Translations under genes and position numbers: made by a program | Notes under the pieces: generated by a model | What the model was told of the DNA's origin: nothing | Seen by the model: the letters and a program-made list of their open reading frames with translations, nothing else | Databases searched by the model: none | NCBI RefSeq assembly: GCF_019737615.1 | Contig: NZ_JAHKKS010000002.1 | Coordinates: 434,001-498,000 of the forward strand | DNA length: 64,000 nt | Direction of reading: 5' to 3' | DNA from: Sphingobium xanthum | Lineage (GTDB): Bacteria; Pseudomonadota; Alphaproteobacteria; Sphingomonadales; Sphingomonadaceae | Shown: positions 7,201 through 16,680 of the stretch, piece after piece | Numbering within the stretch: the stretch's first letter is position 1 | Layout of the letters: the number at the start of each line of letters is the position of its first letter

Positions 7201-9411
7201 TCAATCCTTCCAGGTCCGGGCGGCCAGCTTCACCGTGACGGGCGCGCCCAGCGCTTCGGCATCCTGCCCCAGCGCGAAGGCATAGTCACCGGCCGGCATG
7301 GTCCAGCCGCCGTTTTTCCAGTCCGCCAGCAGGCGCGGATCGATCGTGAGCGAGACCTGCTGCTGCGCGCCGGGCGCCAGGCTGACGCGCTGGAAGCCCA
7401 CCAGGCGCCGCTTCTCCTGTCCGGTGCGGCCAACGAGATACAGCTGTGCCACGTCGTCGCCCTGACGCTGGCCGGTATTGCGCACCGTGAAGCTCGCCTT
7501 GAGCCCGGCCAGCTTGAGATCGGAGTTGGAGAAGCTGGTGTAGCTCAGCCCATAGCCGAACGGAAACAGCGGCTTGGCCTTCTGCCGGGCGAACCAGCGA
7601 TAGCCGACGTCCGATCCCTCGATATCATAATCGGCGTAGAGCTTGTCGCTGCCGGACGTTGCTCCACCCATGAAATCAGGCTCCACCCAGTCGCTCCCAT
7701 CGAGCTTGGGGCGCGGCAACTGGGTCTCGCTCGCCGGGAAGGTGAGCGGCAAGTGTCCGGACGGGTTGGTCTCGCCGAACAGGACGGAGGCGATTGCCTC
7801 CCCTCCCCGCGCGCCGGGATACCAGGCCTCGATCACGCCGGCGACCTTGTCGAGCCACGGCATCGTCACCGGCCCGCCGGTTTCGAGCACGACGATGGTG
7901 TTCGGATTGGCAGCGGCAACGGCGGCGATCAGCGCGTCCTGCCCGTCGGGCAACGACAGATCGGGCACGTCGAGCCCTTCGGTCGTCCACTGGGTGGCGA
8001 AGATGATCGCCACCTCCGCTTGCTTCGCCTTCTCCACCGCATCGGCGATATAGCGGCCGTCGCGGAAGCTGACCTTGGCGTCCTTGGCCATCGCCTTGAT
8101 CGCTTCGAGCGGGCTGGAGCGATGATATTGCTGGGCGATGAAGCTGGCCAGGGGACCCGAGCCTTGCACGGGGCGCGACACGGCGGGTCCGCCTACACCG
8201 TGGACCTGGCTCGAGCCGGCACCCGACAGCACGCCGCCATCGGCATAGCCGCCGATCACCGCGATCGATTTCGCGGTCTTCGCCAGGGGTAGTGCGTTGC
8301 CGCTGTTCTTCAGCAGCACGATGCCTTGCTTGGCGACTTCCTCGGCGACCAGGGCGTGCTTCGCGAAATCGATTTCGCCGCCGGGCGTCACCGGATGCTT
8401 GTCCAGCCCGGTCGCATAGATCGCGGTCAGCACGCGCTTGTTCATGTCATCGAGCCTGGCGGCATAGGCCCGCTCGGATGCGGCCTTCGCCTTGAGCTGA
8501 TCGCCGAAGAACACCGCCGGATCGAGTTGCGCGCCCGATTGCTGATCCAGCCCATTGAGCGCCGCCTGAATGCCGGGGACCGCGCCCCAGTCGGCCATCA
8601 CGAAGCCCTTATAGCCCCAGCTTTGCTTGAGCACCTTGTTGAGCAGCCAGTCGCTGTCGCATGCCTGATGGCCCAGGACGCGATTATAGGCGCACATCAC
8701 CGATCCCGGCTGCCCCTGCTCGATGCCGATCTGAAAGGCCAGCAGGTCGCTTTCGCGCGCCGCGCCTTCGGAAATCTTGACGTCCACATATTTGCGCCCG
8801 GTTTCCTGCCCGTTGAGCGCGAAATGCTTGATCGTGGAGATGATGTTGTTCGACTGGATGCCACGGATCGCGGCGCCGACCAGCACCCCGGACAACAGCG
8901 GGTCCTCGGACAGATATTCGAAGGTGCGCCCGTTGCGTGGATCGCGCGCAAGGTTGACGCCGCCGGCCAGCAGCACGTTGAAGCCCTTGATCCGCGCCTC
9001 GCCGCCGATCGTCGCGCCGCCGCTATAGAGCAGGTCCGGATTCCAGGTCGCCGCCTGGGCGACGCCGGACGGCAGGGCGGTCGCCCCGTCCTTGCGCAAG
9101 CCCATGACATAGGAGACGCCGAGGCTCGCGTCGGTTTCCTTCAGGGCCGGAACGCCGAGCCGCGATATGCCGGCGATATAGCCCGCTCCTGGAACGGCAT
9201 CCTGGGGAATTTCCACGGCGATGCCGCCCAGCGGCAGCGGCATGATGCCGTGGGTGAGGACGACTTTCTCGTCCGCCGTCATCTGTTTCACCGTCGCGGC
9301 GGCCCGTGCTTCTGCGGATGCGAGCGAGATCGGAGACGCCTGCTGTGCCAGGGCCGGAATTGCCACCGCAATCGAAGACAGCGCCGTCGTGAATGCAAAA
9401 ATCTTCGCCAT
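7201..9411 (-). CDS. Glycoside hydrolase family 3 beta-glucosidase, secreted
   Basis: 736-residue enzyme that removes terminal beta-linked sugars, typically glucose, in the periplasm. The start at 9411 gives a proper signal peptide ([20 protein letters not shown], cut near ALAQQ). An in-frame extension up to 9822 is not credible because it overlaps the TonB receptor. Domains: GH3 N-terminal barrel with [12 protein letters not shown], and the nucleophile Asp274 in [10 protein letters not shown]. Then the GH3 C-terminal alpha/beta domain ([29 protein letters not shown]) and a fibronectin-III-like end ([20 protein letters not shown]). The gene lies 92 bases after the TonB receptor across a strong hairpin. 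Confidence 0.93.
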   Translation of the reverse strand: MAKIFAFTTALSSIAVAIPALAQQASPISLASAEARAAATVKQMTADEKVVLTHGIMPLPLGGIAVEIPQDAVPGAGYIAGISRLGVPALKETDASLGVSYVMGLRKDGATALPSGVAQAATWNPDLLYSGGATIGGEARIKGFNVLLAGGVNLARDPRNGRTFEYLSEDPLLSGVLVGAAIRGIQSNNIISTIKHFALNGQETGRKYVDVKISEGAARESDLLAFQIGIEQGQPGSVMCAYNRVLGHQACDSDWLLNKVLKQSWGYKGFVMADWGAVPGIQAALNGLDQQSGAQLDPAVFFGDQLKAKAASERAYAARLDDMNKRVLTAIYATGLDKHPVTPGGEIDFAKHALVAEEVAKQGIVLLKNSGNALPLAKTAKSIAVIGGYADGGVLSGAGSSQVHGVGGPAVSRPVQGSGPLASFIAQQYHRSSPLEAIKAMAKDAKVSFRDGRYIADAVEKAKQAEVAIIFATQWTTEGLDVPDLSLPDGQDALIAAVAAANPNTIVVLETGGPVTMPWLDKVAGVIEAWYPGARGGEAIASVLFGETNPSGHLPLTFPASETQLPRPKLDGSDWVEPDFMGGATSGSDKLYADYDIEGSDVGYRWFARQKAKPLFPFGYGLSYTSFSNSDLKLAGLKASFTVRNTGQRQGDDVAQLYLVGRTGQEKRRLVGFQRVSLAPGAQQQVSLTIDPRLLADWKNGGWTMPAGDYAFALGQDAEALGAPVTVKLAARTWKD

Positions 9412-9453
9412 GATCGTCCTCTTCAGCAAAAGAGCGGGATATTCGGAGAGAAT

Positions 9454-9492
9454 GGGACGACCCGGACCGATGAAGCTGGTCCGGGCCGTCCC
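9454..9492 (-). terminator. Strong intercistronic hairpin between TonB receptor and GH3 genes
   Basis: GGGACGACCCGGACC (9454-9468) pairs with GGTCCGGGCCGTCCC (9478-9492) at 14 of 15 positions around a 9-base loop. No U-run follows in the direction of transcription. It is more likely an attenuating or mRNA-stabilising hairpin that sets the receptor-to-enzyme ratio than a full terminator. Confidence 0.6.
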
Positions 9493-9503
9493 TCGGGGGA
9501 GGA

Positions 9504-11720
9504 CTAGAATTTGAAGCCGGCGCGAACACCATAGGTACGCGGATCGGCGACCGCCACGGTGGCGAACGTGCCCGAAGCGGCCGTCGTTACGACCATGGCG
9601 TTTTCGAGGTTCTTGCCGAAACCCTGAACATACCAGCGGTTGTCCGGCGCGTTGTAGGTCAGCGTCACGTCCGTCTTGGTGTATCCGGGGACGCGGAACT
9701 GATTGAGCGTGCCGAGCGCCGCGAGCCGATAGCTGTCGGACACCCGCGTGCGCACGCCGGCCTGGATATTGCCGCCGCCGCTCAGCTCGAAGGTCTGCGT
9801 ATAGCCGGCGGTGAACGTCCATTCCGGCGAACGGTCGAGCTTCTTCCCGGCCCAGTTCACTGTCGGCTGGGGGAGGAATTCCGCATAGCGCGCATTCAGC
9901 CAGGCGACGGAGAAGTCGAACTTGCTGTTCCTGGCCGGCTGGATCACGCCTTCGGCTTCCACGCCGTCCACCTTCGCCTTCGCCGCGTTGGTGGTCACCT
10001 GGCAGGGACCGCCGCAGACGGTGGACAGCTGGCTGAGCTGGATGCCGCTATAATCATAGTGGAAGGCCGCGAGGTTGAGACGCACCGCATTGTCCGCAAA
10101 GCGCGTCTTCAGGCCGATTTCATAAGAGGTCAGCGTCTCGGGATCATAATAGAGCGCTGCGGCAGGCAATGTGCATCCGGTGCCGGTGCCCGTTTCGCAC
10201 CCGTCGTTGAAGCCGCCCGCCTTGTAGCCGGTGGCGACCACGCCATAGAGCAGCGTGCGGTCGTTCACGTCATAGTCGAGGCCCACGCGCCAAGTCGTCT
10301 TGGAGAAGTTCCGCTTGGCCACGTTCGGCGTCTTCACGTCGGTCGCCGCATTGCAGGCGATCGATCCGCACATCACGGTGAAGCCGACGCGCGACTTGAG
10401 ATCGTGCGAATAGCGGATGCCGCCGGTCAGGTGGAGGCGATCGGTCAGATTATAGGTAGCCTGCCCGAAGAAGGCATAGGATTCGGCGACCGTGGGGTCC
10501 TGCGGAAAACCGAAGGCATAGCCGGTGGTGCCCGGCGTCGGCGACAGCAGGCCGAGCAGGTAGAAGCCGATGCCGGACTGCTCCTTGAAATAATAGGCGC
10601 CGGCCTGCGCCTTCAGCGGACCATCAGCATTGGTCGAGAAGCGCAGTTCCTGGCTGGTCTGCCAATATTTGCCGGAGAAGGTGTTCTGGATGCCGGCCAC
10701 GCCCGCCAACTCGCTCACGCCGTCCTCGCGGCGGCTGAAGCGGCGGTAGGAGCCCAGATAGTTCACCGACACAGGACCAAGGTCATAGTTCAGGTCCGCC
10801 AGCAGGCCCCAGCTATAATCGTCCCGGAAATGCGTGCCCGCGAACGGGATGTTCAACGTGAGCAGCTTCGTGACGTCGCGATCATCGGCAATATAGCTGG
10901 GATCGACCCCGCTCGTGTTGAAGTTCGCAAAGAATTGCTGCGTCGGCACCACATTGGTGGTCACGCCCTTGATCGAGGAATAATCTCCGCGCAGCACCAG
11001 CTCGCCCCGGCCGAGGTCGATGAGGGCGGACAGGCGGACGGAAGCGTTCTTCTTGTAGGGATCGAGCGATGTCTTGAAGTTGGCGCCCTCATTCAGGAAG
11101 CTGTCGCGACGGTCGTAATTGGCGGCGAGCCGCAGCGCCACCATCTCGCCGACCGGCAGGTTGATCACGCCGCTTGCCTGCTGCGTATTGTAATTGCCGT
11201 AACCGAGATCGACCGAGCCTTCGACGACGCCGAGCTTGGGCTTGTTGGTGATGACGTTGACGAGGCCCGCCGTGGTGTTGCGCCCGAACAGCGTGCCCTG
11301 CGGTCCGCGCAGCACCTCCACGCGGGCGATATCGAAGAACGAGACCTCCTGCGCCTGCGGGCGGGCGATATAGACGCCGTCCGCCATGAAGGCCGCCGAT
11401 GGATCGCCCTTTTCCGTACCGTCCGTGCTGGTCACGCCGCGAATGGTGATTTGCAGGCCGTTCGCGCGGTCGATTGAGAGATTGGGCACCTGCTCCGCGA
11501 GCGTGGTCGGATTGGTGATGCCGGCGGCGCTCAGGGCCTGACCGCTGACCGCCGTCAGGGCGACCGGGGTCTTGGACGCGAGCGATTCCGTGCGGTTGGC
11601 CGTCACGATGATATCGCCTTCGGTGAGGGCCGCGCCGCCATCGGACTGGTCCGTTTGCGCCAGGCCCGGCGCACTGAGCGCCATTGCCGAAGCGAGACAG
11701 GCTGTATGAATGATTTTCAT
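9504..11720 (-). CDS. TonB-dependent outer-membrane receptor
   Basis: 738-residue outer-membrane transporter for large or scarce substrates, driven by TonB/ExbBD. Signal peptide MKIIHTACLASAMALSAPGL, followed by a plug domain (DIIVTANRTESL, LAEQVPNLSIDRANGLQITI, RVEVLRGPQGTLFGRNTTAG). A long beta barrel ends in a terminal aromatic (RTYGVRAGFKF). It is the first gene of the operon with GH3 and carboxylesterase, so the substrate is probably a beta-linked oligosaccharide or glucoside. A LacI-type operator lies about 300 bases upstream at 12015-12028. No SusD-like partner is present, as is usual in proteobacteria. Confidence 0.93.
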   Translation of the reverse strand: MKIIHTACLASAMALSAPGLAQTDQSDGGAALTEGDIIVTANRTESLASKTPVALTAVSGQALSAAGITNPTTLAEQVPNLSIDRANGLQITIRGVTSTDGTEKGDPSAAFMADGVYIARPQAQEVSFFDIARVEVLRGPQGTLFGRNTTAGLVNVITNKPKLGVVEGSVDLGYGNYNTQQASGVINLPVGEMVALRLAANYDRRDSFLNEGANFKTSLDPYKKNASVRLSALIDLGRGELVLRGDYSSIKGVTTNVVPTQQFFANFNTSGVDPSYIADDRDVTKLLTLNIPFAGTHFRDDYSWGLLADLNYDLGPVSVNYLGSYRRFSRREDGVSELAGVAGIQNTFSGKYWQTSQELRFSTNADGPLKAQAGAYYFKEQSGIGFYLLGLLSPTPGTTGYAFGFPQDPTVAESYAFFGQATYNLTDRLHLTGGIRYSHDLKSRVGFTVMCGSIACNAATDVKTPNVAKRNFSKTTWRVGLDYDVNDRTLLYGVVATGYKAGGFNDGCETGTGTGCTLPAAALYYDPETLTSYEIGLKTRFADNAVRLNLAAFHYDYSGIQLSQLSTVCGGPCQVTTNAAKAKVDGVEAEGVIQPARNSKFDFSVAWLNARYAEFLPQPTVNWAGKKLDRSPEWTFTAGYTQTFELSGGGNIQAGVRTRVSDSYRLAALGTLNQFRVPGYTKTDVTLTYNAPDNRWYVQGFGKNLENAMVVTTAASGTFATVAVADPRTYGVRAGFKF

Positions 11721-12014
11721 TTTTCTCCTCCCTTTGCTTTGCGTTCTTGGTTTTGTCGCGTCCCTCCAGGACGCGCGGCGTCGCCCTGCGAAACGCAGTG
11801 CAATAATCAGACTTTCGTGGTTTCCGCTTGCGAGCGACGTGATCAGCCGGACTGGGCGATGCGGGCCGCATCGGCGCCGAGGCAGCGGCTCTTACACCTC
11901 GTATTCGCGAAGGAATTCGTCGCGCAGCGCGCGATCAGAGCGTTCCGCTCATCACCCTGTCCTCTCCGTTCTAGGGCTGGTTCACCCGCCTTATAGGAGG
12001 ACATTGATCGCTTA

Positions 12015-12043
12015 TGGCAACGCTGTCAAGACTGCGCTGTCAA
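12015..12043 (-). promoter_or_regulatory. LacI-type operator and -35 elements upstream of the TonB receptor
   Basis: TGGCAACGCTGTCA (12015-12028) differs by one base from the site at 4516-4529. A second half-site GCGCTGTCA follows at 12034-12042. On the minus strand TTGACA occurs at 12029-12024 and 12043-12038, with CAATGT 17 bases beyond the first; this is a plausible promoter for the receptor operon. The leader would be about 280 bases. The region 11721-12000 shows no gene. Confidence 0.5.
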
Positions 12044-12310
12044 TTCGTGTCTGATGACGAATGGAGAGGATCGACTGGGCCAGCTCTGCGGACCTGTTTG
12101 AGCGATTCATTGGGTACGAAGCGGTCCATTCGATCGCGACTTGACACGAATTGGCCGTCCAGGTCGCGAGGTGTCCCTCGACCAGGGCGAGCCGACCGTG
12201 GCCCCTCCTCTCGCACCGATTCCGTCAGCACCAGCGTCTCCGCGCCGATGACTGAGGTGGTTCCGCCATCTCGATAAGGACAGACATTTGCCCGATCTTA
12301 GATATTGGAG

Positions 12311-12402
12311 GAGCCCAGCTGGTCGCACCACTGCCGCGGAACTCCATTTCTGGTCACAGCACTGAACTATGGGCGTCGGAGGTTCGAATCCTCATCGTCC
12401 CG
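12311..12402 (+). other. tRNA-like remnant (A-box and T-arm motifs, no acceptor stem)
   Basis: GGAGGTTCGAATCCTC at about 12378-12393 has an exact tRNA T-arm/B-box core (GGTTCGAATCC). GAGCCCAGCTGG at 12311-12322 fits 11 of 12 positions of the D-arm consensus. The 3' side TCGTCCCG has no matching 5' acceptor strand, and the A-to-B distance of 70 bases is too long for an ordinary tRNA. This looks like a decayed tRNA gene or an old attachment-site copy. The rest of 12050-12538 holds no supported gene. Confidence 0.3.
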
Positions 12403-12541
12403 AACAATTTCCGTAAATCGGAAGAATATGCGGGTTTTTCGCCCGTCGGCGCGTAGTCACCCCGCTGCCTCGCGCGCAATCGATTGAGCGCCCGTCGCCA
12501 ATGCGGTAGCTCTATGGGCTGAGACGTTTTGGAAGGTTATG

Positions 12542-15352
12542 ATGTTGAGCCGGAACCTGTTTGCCGCGACGACGATCGCGGTGCTTCTTTGCGGAAGCGC
12601 CGCGCAGGCCGCGGAGACGCCGCTCTACGTTCCGACCCCGGACTGGGTGACGCTGGCCAGGCTGCCCGATCCGGCCGGCATCGGCGCGACCGGTCCGGCC
12701 GTGCTCATCTTCGACGTGCAGCAGCGCATCACCAAGGGCGCGCTCTGGAACTATGTCGATACGGCCCAGCGCATCACCTCGCCCGAGCAGCTCAACCAGC
12801 TCGCCAATCTCACCTTGCCCTGGGCGCCGGACAAGGGCGACCTGCACATCCATGAGCTGGCGATCGTGCGCAATGGCGAACTCATCAATCTGCTGGCGGG
12901 CGGCAAGACCTTCACCGTGCTGCGGCGCGAGCAGAGCCTGGAGCAGCGCGAGCTGACCGGCGTACTCACCGCGACGATGGCAGTCGAGGGCCTGCGCGTG
13001 GGCGACATTCTCCGCCTGCGCTTCTCGACCACCAGCGCGGACAAGGCGCTGGGCGGCCATGTCCAGGCGCTGGCGCCGCTCATCACCGCGCCGGTCACCG
13101 TCTCGCAGGGGAAATTGCGGGCAATCTGGTCGAACGACGTCAAGGCGAACTGGAAGCTTTCGATTCCCGGCATCGGCGCCAAGCCGGTGCGCGGCCAGGA
13201 TTTCACGGAGCTGAGCTTCACTCTCCCCGCCCCGCGCCCGCCGGAAATGCCGCAGGATGCGCCCGGCCGCTTCCGCCCGCCCTCACTGCTGGAAATCTCG
13301 ACCTTCGCAGACTGGAAAGACGTCTCGCGGACCATGTATCCGCTGTTTGCCAGCAAGGGCCTCATCAAGGCGGACAGCGCGCTGCTGCCCGAGATCGAGG
13401 CGATCAAGGCTGCCGACAAGACCCAGCTCGGCCGGGTCCAGAAGGCGCTGCAGCTCGTGCAGGACAAGGTGCGCTATCTCGCCGTCTCGATGGACGGAGG
13501 CAATTATGTGCCGCAGACACCCGAGCAGACCTGGGCCATGCGCTATGGCGATTGCAAGGCGAAGACGCTGCTGCTGCTCGCGATTCTCGATGCGCTCGGC
13601 ATCAAGGCCGAGGCGGTCCTCGCGCATACCGAGCTGGGCGATCTCGTCGTCAATCGCCTGCCGAGCGCCGCCGCGTTCAATCACATCATCGTGCGCGCCG
13701 AGGTCGACGGGCAATCGCTCTGGCTGGACGGCACCGGCCTTGGCGCCCGCGCGGAGGATATCCGCGACACGCCGCCGTTCCGCAATGTCCTGCCTCTGCG
13801 CGCCGCCGGCGGCGAATTGATGAAGATCGAGCCGCGCAAGAGCGGCCGCCCGACCTTCGATCTCACGATGAGCATCAACGAGAGCACGAGCGTCGATCTG
13901 CCGACGCCTTTCTCGCTCTCGCTCGTCCTGCGCGGCGCGACCGCCATGCAGCTCAACGTCGTGCGCAACCAGATGGATGCCGGGCGCCAGCGCGAGGTCA
14001 TGGGCCAGTTTTTGAACCGCATCGTCGGTGAGTCCCAGTTCGGCCAGATCGAGCTGATCCCGGACGAGAAAGCCGCGAGCATGACGATCAAGGCGCGCGG
14101 CGTCACCGGCAGCACCTGGCGCTGGGACGACAAGGCGCTGAAGCGCGGCCTCGACCGGGGCATCGCCGCTCTTAATTTCGATCCGGACCGTGCCCGCGCC
14201 GCCTGGTCCGCCATTCCCGTCGCGATGCTCGCGCCGGAGGGACGGCGGATGGTCCTGCGTGTTCGCCTGCCGAATAACGGCCGCGATTTCCGCATCGACG
14301 GCCTGCCGAACCTGAGCGACCGCATCGCCGGCTACGAAATCAGCCGCACAGTTTCGATGGAGAACGGCGTCGTCACGGTGGACGAGCGCGTGGATTCGAC
14401 CGGCGCCGAAATTCCGGCCGCTCAGGTCGGTGCCGAGAAGGATCGCCTCGCGACGGCCCGGGCGCGCTCGCCTCGCCTTATCGCTCCGGTCGGGACGCTG
14501 CGCCGCTGGGAAATCGCCGGCAAGGATGCCGACGGCGCAAACCAGATCGCTTCCGCCGAGACCATCTTCGCCAATGCCATCGCCGCCGCACCCGGCGAGA
14601 TGGCCGGCTATCGCGGCCGCGCCTTCTTCCGTCGCGCCGTCAACAACGGCAAGGGGGCGCTCGCCGATCTCGATAAGGCGATCGAGCTGGAGCCGGATCT
14701 GCAGCTCTATCTTGCCCGCGCCGCACTCTATGAGGAACAGGGCAATCTCGCCGCCGCGCTCAAGGATGCCGACAGCGCCCGGCAGCTCGATCCGGCCTCC
14801 GTCCCCGCGACGGTCAAGGTCGCCGGCCTGCGCGCGGAACGCGGCGATGTTCGCGGCGCCGTCGATCTGCTCGATCAGCGCATCAGCCTGGGCGGCGAGA
14901 CCCGCCAGACCTACAATGAGGCCAAGGCCGATCTGCTCGGCCGCTTCGGCGATTCGGCCGAAGCGCTGAAACTGGTCGAGACGCTCATGGCCGACCGGCC
15001 CGGCACGCCGAGCCTCCTGAACCTGCGCTGCTGGATCAAGGGCACGCGCCAGGTCGAGGTCGAGACGGCCGCGAAGGACTGCACCTCCGCGCTGGAACTG
15101 AGCAGCAATCCATACGCCATCCTTGATAGCCGCGCGCTCGTCTCCTACCGCCTCGGCCGCTACGAGGACGCGATCCGCGATCTCGATGCGGTGCTGAATG
15201 CCGTGCCCAGCATGGCCGAGAGCCGCTTCATGCGCGGCGTCATCCTCGCGCGGCTGGACCGCATGAGCGAGAGCGCCACCGAGCTGGAAATGGCCCGCCG
15301 CCTCAAGCCCCGCATCGATCAGGAATATGCCCGCTTCGGCATCAAGCCGTAG
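12542..15352 (+). CDS. DUF3857/transglutaminase-like protein with C-terminal TPR repeats, exported
   Basis: 936-residue periplasmic or surface protein. The second of two adjacent ATGs is chosen because GGAAGG lies 5 bases before it. Order: signal peptide (FAATTIAVLLCGSAAQAAE); a DUF3857 beta domain to about residue 260; a transglutaminase core with Cys338 (MRYGDCKAKTLLLLAILDAL), His381 (FNHIIV) and Asp396 (LWLDGTG) forming a complete triad; a DUF3858-like beta domain; then about eight TPR-like helical pairs from about residue 660 (EMAGYRGRAFFRRAVNNGKG, LYLARAALYEEQGNLAAALK). The family is of unknown role. The triad suggests a cysteine peptidase or crosslinking enzyme, and TPRs suggest a protein partner. 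No operon partner. Confidence 0.85.
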   Translation: MLSRNLFAATTIAVLLCGSAAQAAETPLYVPTPDWVTLARLPDPAGIGATGPAVLIFDVQQRITKGALWNYVDTAQRITSPEQLNQLANLTLPWAPDKGDLHIHELAIVRNGELINLLAGGKTFTVLRREQSLEQRELTGVLTATMAVEGLRVGDILRLRFSTTSADKALGGHVQALAPLITAPVTVSQGKLRAIWSNDVKANWKLSIPGIGAKPVRGQDFTELSFTLPAPRPPEMPQDAPGRFRPPSLLEISTFADWKDVSRTMYPLFASKGLIKADSALLPEIEAIKAADKTQLGRVQKALQLVQDKVRYLAVSMDGGNYVPQTPEQTWAMRYGDCKAKTLLLLAILDALGIKAEAVLAHTELGDLVVNRLPSAAAFNHIIVRAEVDGQSLWLDGTGLGARAEDIRDTPPFRNVLPLRAAGGELMKIEPRKSGRPTFDLTMSINESTSVDLPTPFSLSLVLRGATAMQLNVVRNQMDAGRQREVMGQFLNRIVGESQFGQIELIPDEKAASMTIKARGVTGSTWRWDDKALKRGLDRGIAALNFDPDRARAAWSAIPVAMLAPEGRRMVLRVRLPNNGRDFRIDGLPNLSDRIAGYEISRTVSMENGVVTVDERVDSTGAEIPAAQVGAEKDRLATARARSPRLIAPVGTLRRWEIAGKDADGANQIASAETIFANAIAAAPGEMAGYRGRAFFRRAVNNGKGALADLDKAIELEPDLQLYLARAALYEEQGNLAAALKDADSARQLDPASVPATVKVAGLRAERGDVRGAVDLLDQRISLGGETRQTYNEAKADLLGRFGDSAEALKLVETLMADRPGTPSLLNLRCWIKGTRQVEVETAAKDCTSALELSSNPYAILDSRALVSYRLGRYEDAIRDLDAVLNAVPSMAESRFMRGVILARLDRMSESATELEMARRLKPRIDQEYARFGIKP

Positions 15353-15381
15353 GGTGGCTACTAGTCGGCCCAAGACTTTGC

Positions 15382-15526
15382 AGCTTGCGTCGAGATTTTG
15401 CTCAGGCCGGAGCGAAAATGGTGGTTTCGTGTGACCCGGAGCGCAGCGTACTCAATGTACGTGAGCACCGGAAGCGCGCGGAACCGCCATTTGCAGCCCG
15501 GCCTGGGCGAAATATCGATGCAAGCT
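15382..15526. repeat. 145-bp imperfect palindrome between the DUF3857 gene and purQ
   Basis: The two ends mirror each other: AGCTTGCGTCGAGATTTTGC on the left pairs with the reverse of GCGAAATATCGATGCAAGCT on the right. Inside, CAGGCCGG pairs with CCCGGCCTG, AAAATGG..GGTT with AACC..CCATTT, and a central GCGTAC/GTACGT stem closes it. The right end covers the purQ stop codon. The size and layered stems fit a mobile intergenic palindrome that acts as a bidirectional 3' structure for the two convergent genes. Confidence 0.6.
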
Positions 15527-16199
15527 AGGCCTTGGCCATCAGGCTCTCGACCAGCCCTTCGAACAGCCGCCGCCCATCGGTGCCGCCATGCGCCTTCTCG
15601 ATGACGCGCTCGGGGTGCGGCATCATGCCCAGCACATTGCCCGCATCGTTGAGGATGCCGGCGATGTTCCGCGCCGAGCCGTTGACGCTCTCGGCATAGC
15701 GGAAGGCAACGCGGCCTTCCTGCTCCAGACGGTCAAGCGTCTGCACATCCGCGAAATAATTGCCGTCATGATGCGCGACCGGAAAGCTGATCTGCTCACC
15801 CGCGCCATAGCGACTGGTGAACGCGCTCTGGCTGTTGTCGACGGTCAGCGCGACATCGCGGCAGACGAAATGCGTGCCGGCATTGCGCATCAGCGCGCCG
15901 GGCAGCAGGCCGGTCTCCGTCAGCACCTGGAAGCCGTTGCAGATGCCGAGCACGAAGGTGCCGCGCGCTGCCGCCTGCGCCACGGCCTGCATCACCGGCG
16001 AGCGCGCCGCCATCGCGCCGGAGCGCAGATAATCGCCATAGGAGAAGCCACCGGGCACGCCGATCAGGTCCAGACCGTCGGGCAGTTCCGTCTCGCGGTG
16101 CCAGACCATGGCCGGTCTGGATCCGCTCACCGCTTCGAACGCGACGGCAAGGTCGCGATCGCAGTTCGATCCGGGGAAGACGATGACGGCACTCTTCAT
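15525..16199 (-). CDS. purQ: Phosphoribosylformylglycinamidine synthase subunit PurQ
   Basis: 224-residue class-I glutamine amidotransferase subunit. It releases ammonia from glutamine for the FGAM synthase step of purine synthesis, working with PurL and PurS. Signatures: [14 protein letters not shown] at the N-terminus, [13 protein letters not shown], the nucleophile Cys in GICNGFQVL, and the [16 protein letters not shown] end with the catalytic His/Glu. The start at 16199 ([12 protein letters not shown]) matches the family; an in-frame extension to 16586 would swallow purS and is rejected. purS lies 29 bases upstream, so they form an operon; purL is not in the window. Confidence 0.96.
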   Translation of the reverse strand: MKSAVIVFPGSNCDRDLAVAFEAVSGSRPAMVWHRETELPDGLDLIGVPGGFSYGDYLRSGAMAARSPVMQAVAQAAARGTFVLGICNGFQVLTETGLLPGALMRNAGTHFVCRDVALTVDNSQSAFTSRYGAGEQISFPVAHHDGNYFADVQTLDRLEQEGRVAFRYAESVNGSARNIAGILNDAGNVLGMMPHPERVIEKAHGGTDGRRLFEGLVESLMAKA

Positions 16200-16228
16200 C
16201 GCGGGTACTCTCTGTTCAGGCGCCCAAT

Positions 16229-16462
16229 TCAGGCAACAGTCTCGATCCGGTAATTCTCGATCACGGTGTTCGCGAGCAGCTTCTGGCACATCGCGTCGAT
16301 GTCCGCGTCGCTCGTCCCGTCGGCCAGCTCCAGCTCGATCAGCTTGCCGGCACGCACATCGTTGACGCCGCCGAAGCCGAGCCCCTCGAGCGCATGCTGG
16401 ATCGCCTTGCCCTGCGGATCGAGAACACCGGACTTCAAGGTGACGAACACGCGAGCTTTCAT
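16229..16462 (-). CDS. purS: Phosphoribosylformylglycinamidine synthase subunit PurS
   Basis: 77-residue small subunit that docks PurQ to PurL in the three-part FGAM synthase found in alphaproteobacteria and Gram-positives. Typical features: [20 protein letters not shown] at the start, then [20 protein letters not shown], ending IENYRIETV. Full length. The first gene of the purS-purQ unit. Confidence 0.96.
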   Translation of the reverse strand: MKARVFVTLKSGVLDPQGKAIQHALEGLGFGGVNDVRAGKLIELELADGTSDADIDAMCQKLLANTVIENYRIETVA

Positions 16463-16680
16463 GGGGGTCGAGTCCTCCTGACCGGGTCGATGGGCAAGCC
16501 CCTAGACCCGCCGGACGCGAGCCGCAAGGGGCGGAGGCCCATGCGCCGCCCTCGCTGGCATTGAATCCTGTCCCTTCACCCGTCACCTCGGACTCCCGCT
16601 TTTTCTTTCGTTCCGCTGCAAGAGGGCGCGATCTGCTATGCGTAGAACCAAGGCAAAGCCGTCAAACTTCGTTTTTCTCA

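Noticed and set aside
5658..7238. 526-codon frame opposite the carboxylesterase
   Set aside because: Antisense shadow; the minus-strand product has signal peptide and catalytic motifs.
9412..9822. N-terminal extension of the GH3 frame
   Set aside because: It runs into the TonB receptor coding region and lacks similarity; the signal peptide starts at 9411.
12014..12277. 87-codon frame upstream of the DUF3857 gene
   Set aside because: Ser/Arg/Pro-rich, no ribosome site, overlaps the operator region; no evidence of coding.
13283..15373. 696-codon antisense frame under the DUF3857 gene
   Set aside because: Shadow of the real gene's codon bias; no recognisable motif or ribosome site.
16200..16586. 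N-terminal extension of the purQ frame
   Set aside because: Overlaps purS completely; purQ begins normally at 16199.
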